A stretch of DNA of 64,000 bases from Strigops habroptila. Taxonomy: Eukaryota; Chordata; Aves; Psittaciformes; Psittacidae. A program made the position numbers and the translations under genes. The stretch is from contig NC_044284.2 in assembly GCF_004027225.2 (NCBI RefSeq), positions 14,364,501 to 14,428,500 of the forward strand, given 5' to 3'. The notes below the pieces were generated by a model, which saw nothing but the letters and a program-made list of their open reading frames with translations, did not search any database and was not told where the DNA came from. Shown piece after piece: positions 60,066 to 64,000 of the stretch (positions are counted from its first letter, which is position 1; each line of letters starts with the position of its first letter).

Positions 60066-63000
60066 CACTTTTGGGTCACTGGAGTGGTATGTTCAAAATT
60101 TTGCTTTTATCAAATTCATCACCTTCAATCATCCTCTGTTAAACCCAGCATCATTCCTCTAAACTACTGAATGATATTTCCTACCAGTTCTTTGGTATTG
60201 CACTGTGAGAAATAATTCAGATATTATACATAACCTGCAATTAGAGGTAATTGGGTAACATACCCAAAAGCCAATTAAAATGCTATCACATCTGGTGATT
60301 TATTTTGGATGCGAAGAGGGACTGGTTCTGTCATCTTACTTTAGTGAGATTATATATATCTAGGCACATACAGGGGTTACTCATGGATTTAACAGTAGCA
60401 GATCAGAGTGATAAGCACTGTAATTCAAAAATGTAGCATCACTGTTGCTTCTTGAACTCTGTATAAAAATTATAAAAGAGCATATTTACACTCTGTTATG
60501 AAGTAATGAACATATACAATTCATTTCATATCTCACAGCTAGAATGGTGCCTGTCAGAAGGTGCACTTTGGTTTTTGTTAAGTGCAAAATCCAGGTTTTG
60601 CTTTTTGTGCATTTTAGGCATACCAAACCATAGCATGGAGTCCACTGGGAGCTATGTTGTTCTAAGACAATCATGCAAAAAGAAAATATTTGTGTCTTGC
60701 GGAGAGAGTGGGGGGTGAGGAACCAGGAATGGGGGGAGGATTTCATCCTCATTATTCCAGGTCTGATCACTTCATGTAAAATAGACCAGAGCTATACCCT
60801 TGTCTCTTGCTTGCCCTCTCTTTTTAGTGTGTATTTGCTTGGACAGAGGTGGAAATGCAAGCATCTCTAACTTTTCTGCTGCTTAGATAGACCCTGGAGT
60901 GGCTAGCTGATCTGGACAGGGATACTGAAGCAGTGTTCCTTGCACCCTCGCTCCCTCTCCTCTCCTAAGTATCATAAGCAGAGAAAGTCCCTTGTATTCA
61001 GCCTCGGCTTTATGCTAATTAAATCTCAAAATAGACAAATGCAATATTTCAATTCCACAACTAAAAAGAAAAACATGATTGTCACGAACTGACAATCAGC
61101 AACTAAATGCTTTGGTTCCTAGGGGAAAATTCACTTAAATACATTGTACTTGGCCAGCATTTCTTTTTCTCTACACTTCAATGTGTTGGTCTTAAAACAT
61201 CTACCAGAGAGGATACAAGTGCTACAGATGATTGCCTGTATAGATAGGAATAGGCAGGAGACTGAACATTATATTTATTGCCTTGGCTGTTTATCCTTTA
61301 GGCGAAGGTTGTATGCATTAACCTAGCCACTTCCTAGAGTTATTTTACAAGGAAAAATAAAACACACGCCTAGTAATGCTAGGTAAAAAAAAAAAGTTTA
61401 AATGATTCCAGGTGTGGTGTTCAGTGACCATTCAGTTAGACTCTTGCTAAAGCTTTTGTAAGAGGTTTCATTTACTCTGTTTCTGGTGACTTGCCTGAGT
61501 TTATCTGCATGAGGAGTGCAGCTCTGAAGCCATCCCCAATGCCCTCTCACACAGACAAGACCTGCACAACCAGCAGCATGGAACTGGTACAGTACCTGTT
61601 CAGCTTGCTGCATCTCTTTTGATGTGGTAATGTTAGGAACAGCTCTGGCTCTGCAAAGGAAGGCAGCCAGAGGACTAGAGAGGGGACTGGAGCCAACAAA
61701 GGTGACAGCAAAGGGGATGGGCCCAGGTCATGCTGAGGGAGGGCACTGCAGTGCCTAGGAGGACAGGGACATGGCTCTGAATGTGTGGAAGAGAGGGAAA
61801 AGGATGTGCTAAGGGAGGACTATAGCAAACATTAGCCAAAGGAGGGCAAGACAGACCGCTTTCCTTTCCCTGAACCTCCTCAGTAAGTTGCTCAGCTGTG
61901 TAACAATGATGGGTCAGCAAGAGTCGCCAGGAGGTAGAGGGCTTGGGGGCAAGAGACAGGCTATGTAGCAAGAAACTGAAGGAGCCTGCCTTTACTAGGA
62001 GAACAGAGGCAGTAGAAAACTGGTCTTGATCTGGGCTGTTGAGCTATTTGCAGTAGAAAGGCAGGCACTTTGCAGATGAACACACAGGAAGGAAACAGGA
62101 ATTTAGGGAAACGGAATCAACGTATTCGAAGGGATTGGGAACTCCAGCACATATTGATAGATCTGTTAATGGATAATTCATTAATCTTTTTTATGCATGC
62201 TTGGATTAGACATTTAGAGGTTAATTAGCACCCCACTATATTATACTGTGTACAACAAAACTCATACCATCTATGCAGGGAGCATGCTGGGAGGCAATTG
62301 TACTTCAGCCTTGCTGCCAGTGTTATTTGTTTGGAGACAGCTTCCACTTGGTTGCGTTGAGCATCAGTTGTATAACCGTCATCATGTAAGAGAGCTGTAC
62401 CTGAATGTTAGAGAAAGAGAGAGCAGAACATGGAAAACATCCCAGGAAAGAGCAAGTATTTCAGAGAAGGAAAAATTATGGAGTCCACAAAAGCATGAAA
62501 AATAGTGACTTTTTATATATATATATTTATATATATATATATATAAATGACTTTTAGACTAAGGCACTTCTATCAAGTTCCCCAGAGCTGTATTAATTTT
62601 CCGGTTCTGCCACCAGCTTCCAATGCACTTTTGCAAGCCACTTAATCTTTGAGAATATGTAAAAATATATGTTATTAGTTTCTACAAATAAAAATATGAT
62701 TGCAAGAGTCCTCTCCTCCCAAATCCAAAGCCCATGACCTTCCTGAAAGTAATCTCTCTTTGAGATTTCAGTATTCTGAAGAGTGCTAAGCACAGCCTAG
62801 GTCCACCCCAGGCCCCCTTCAGATGCATAGGTCCATCTCTTCCGCACAACTCCTGGCAATGCAAGAACAGTGCTTATAAAACACTGGCTTGCTACTTTGA
62901 CTGTAGTGGACAGAGCTTCCTGACAGCCATCCTCTGAGACAGAAAGGGTGAGAGCAAGTTGCATTTCCTTAGGTGTGGCTAAGCCTGTAACTCAAACAGA

Positions 63001-64000
63001 GCTCATTTTCATCTCTGTTTTTCATTTATCCCTAAGAAAAGTACTGCCTGGCTATATTTAGCGTTCTGAACCAGTCAAGAGAAGGGGCACTGGGCAGGGT
63101 TCATGGTTTCTTCAAGCAGTCTGCTGATCACACCATCTTGGTAAGTTATCCCCTGTGCACAGCCATTAATTCACTGTGTAGTGAATTCTTTGGGTTTGCT
63201 TCTATTTTAGAAGTCAGTAATACTCCTTTTCTTTGCTCACCAACAGAAAAAGTTACCTAGCAAGATACCCAGGCTGAGTCAGGATGGCGCATGCCTGGCA
63301 GGTCTTCTGTTCCCATCTCAGAGTCCTCCAGGGAGCTGCCCACCTCCTAGACCAGAGCTCCTGCATAGCTAGCTCTTCAGTCAAAGGAAACCAAAAGTTC
63401 GGTGCAAGCTTTGTACCCTTTTAGCTTCTCTCCAGCATGACTGGTCAACCATATAGGAAACAGATACATAGTCTTTCCCTGAACAGAGATGCATCAGGAC
63501 TGTTTCGCATGGTCTGGGGAGCTGCAGAAGCTCAATGCCACCAGGAGATCCTTCCAGGATGAGGTGGTTCGCAGGCCACCTACAGTAACAGTTACAAGCC
63601 AAATTTACTCATAAACATTTAATGCATGATTTAAATACAGAAATAATGCCAAAAAAAAAGGCCTGGGATTATGTCCCACACATTGAGGCTCCTCAGGCTT
63701 CCAAGTCCCTAGCAGGGGATTCCTCACTGTTTACATCAGCTATTTCTCCCAGTGGATGGGGTATCATTGCTGCAATTTAAGGGATTCACCTGTAAAACCA
63801 AAACAAAGCCTGTTGAGAGATTAGAAAACTTCAAGAAGAGAGAAAAGAGCAGTGGTTTTCCTTTGTAGGTCAAGATAAGGATCGTATTTTTCACTTTCAG
63901 GAAATGAGTTTAATTTCTAAATACCAAAGAAGAGTATGAATCTTTTTCTGACCAAAGGCAAGCAAACTATCTTTCTGATGTGGTAGACATGCTGATTATT
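60066..64000. other. No gene identified (AT microsatellite listed separately)
   Basis: Mixed composition with slightly GC-richer parts near 61.6-62.0 and 62.7-63.6 kb. Short frames on both strands have no paired splice signals that I could support. Confidence 0.3.
62513..62547. repeat. AT dinucleotide microsatellite
   Basis: Two (TA)n blocks separated by TT; self-complementary and likely variable in length. Confidence 0.92.

Noticed and set aside
1..64000. CRISPR arrays, tRNA/rRNA genes, bacterial operons, intact retroviral genes
   Set aside because: None seen. There are no regularly spaced repeats, no tRNA T-arm signatures with matching structure, and no long frames with reverse transcriptase, gag or envelope character.

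Overview
The window looks like bird nuclear DNA. It is AT-rich and has no operons or long open frames. It carries the 3' end of a CR1 LINE (about 25246-25391) with the usual avian ending, and a short LTR remnant (54197-54294) of a type common in non-galliform birds, flanked by a perfect 5-bp target duplication. There is no sign of bacterial, plasmid or viral gene organisation. Species and chromosome cannot be told from the sequence.

Most of the window reads as intron or intergenic DNA. Reading the minus strand for short open segments bounded by AG and GT splice signals gave a series of candidate coding exons between about 44.2 kb and 1.2 kb, all on the minus strand. The best are 32789-32956, 36867-36956, 1746-1793, a terminal exon with a stop codon at 1170-1333, and 21658-21792. 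Several neighbouring candidates have compatible reading phases (36.9 -> 34.4 -> 32.8 -> 25.7 -> 21.7 -> 19.5 kb all in phase 0; 7.3 -> 1.75 -> 1.2 kb all in phase 1). I read this as one large minus-strand gene whose C-terminus is at about 1.2 kb. I do not recognise the protein, and some of the weaker exons are probably decoys.

A strong CpG island at about 29625-29905 lies between candidate exons. It holds a near-perfect CTCF motif and has a good minus-strand splice donor on its lower flank, so it could be an internal promoter or a boundary element. A G-quadruplex motif and pyrimidine tract lie 500 bp away.

From 44.3 kb to 64 kb I see no convincing exon. That part holds AT-rich DNA that looks like conserved non-coding sequence, old SINE-like fragments, the LTR remnant, homopolymer runs and an AT microsatellite. 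No tRNA, rRNA, known microRNA, CRISPR array or intact mobile element was found.
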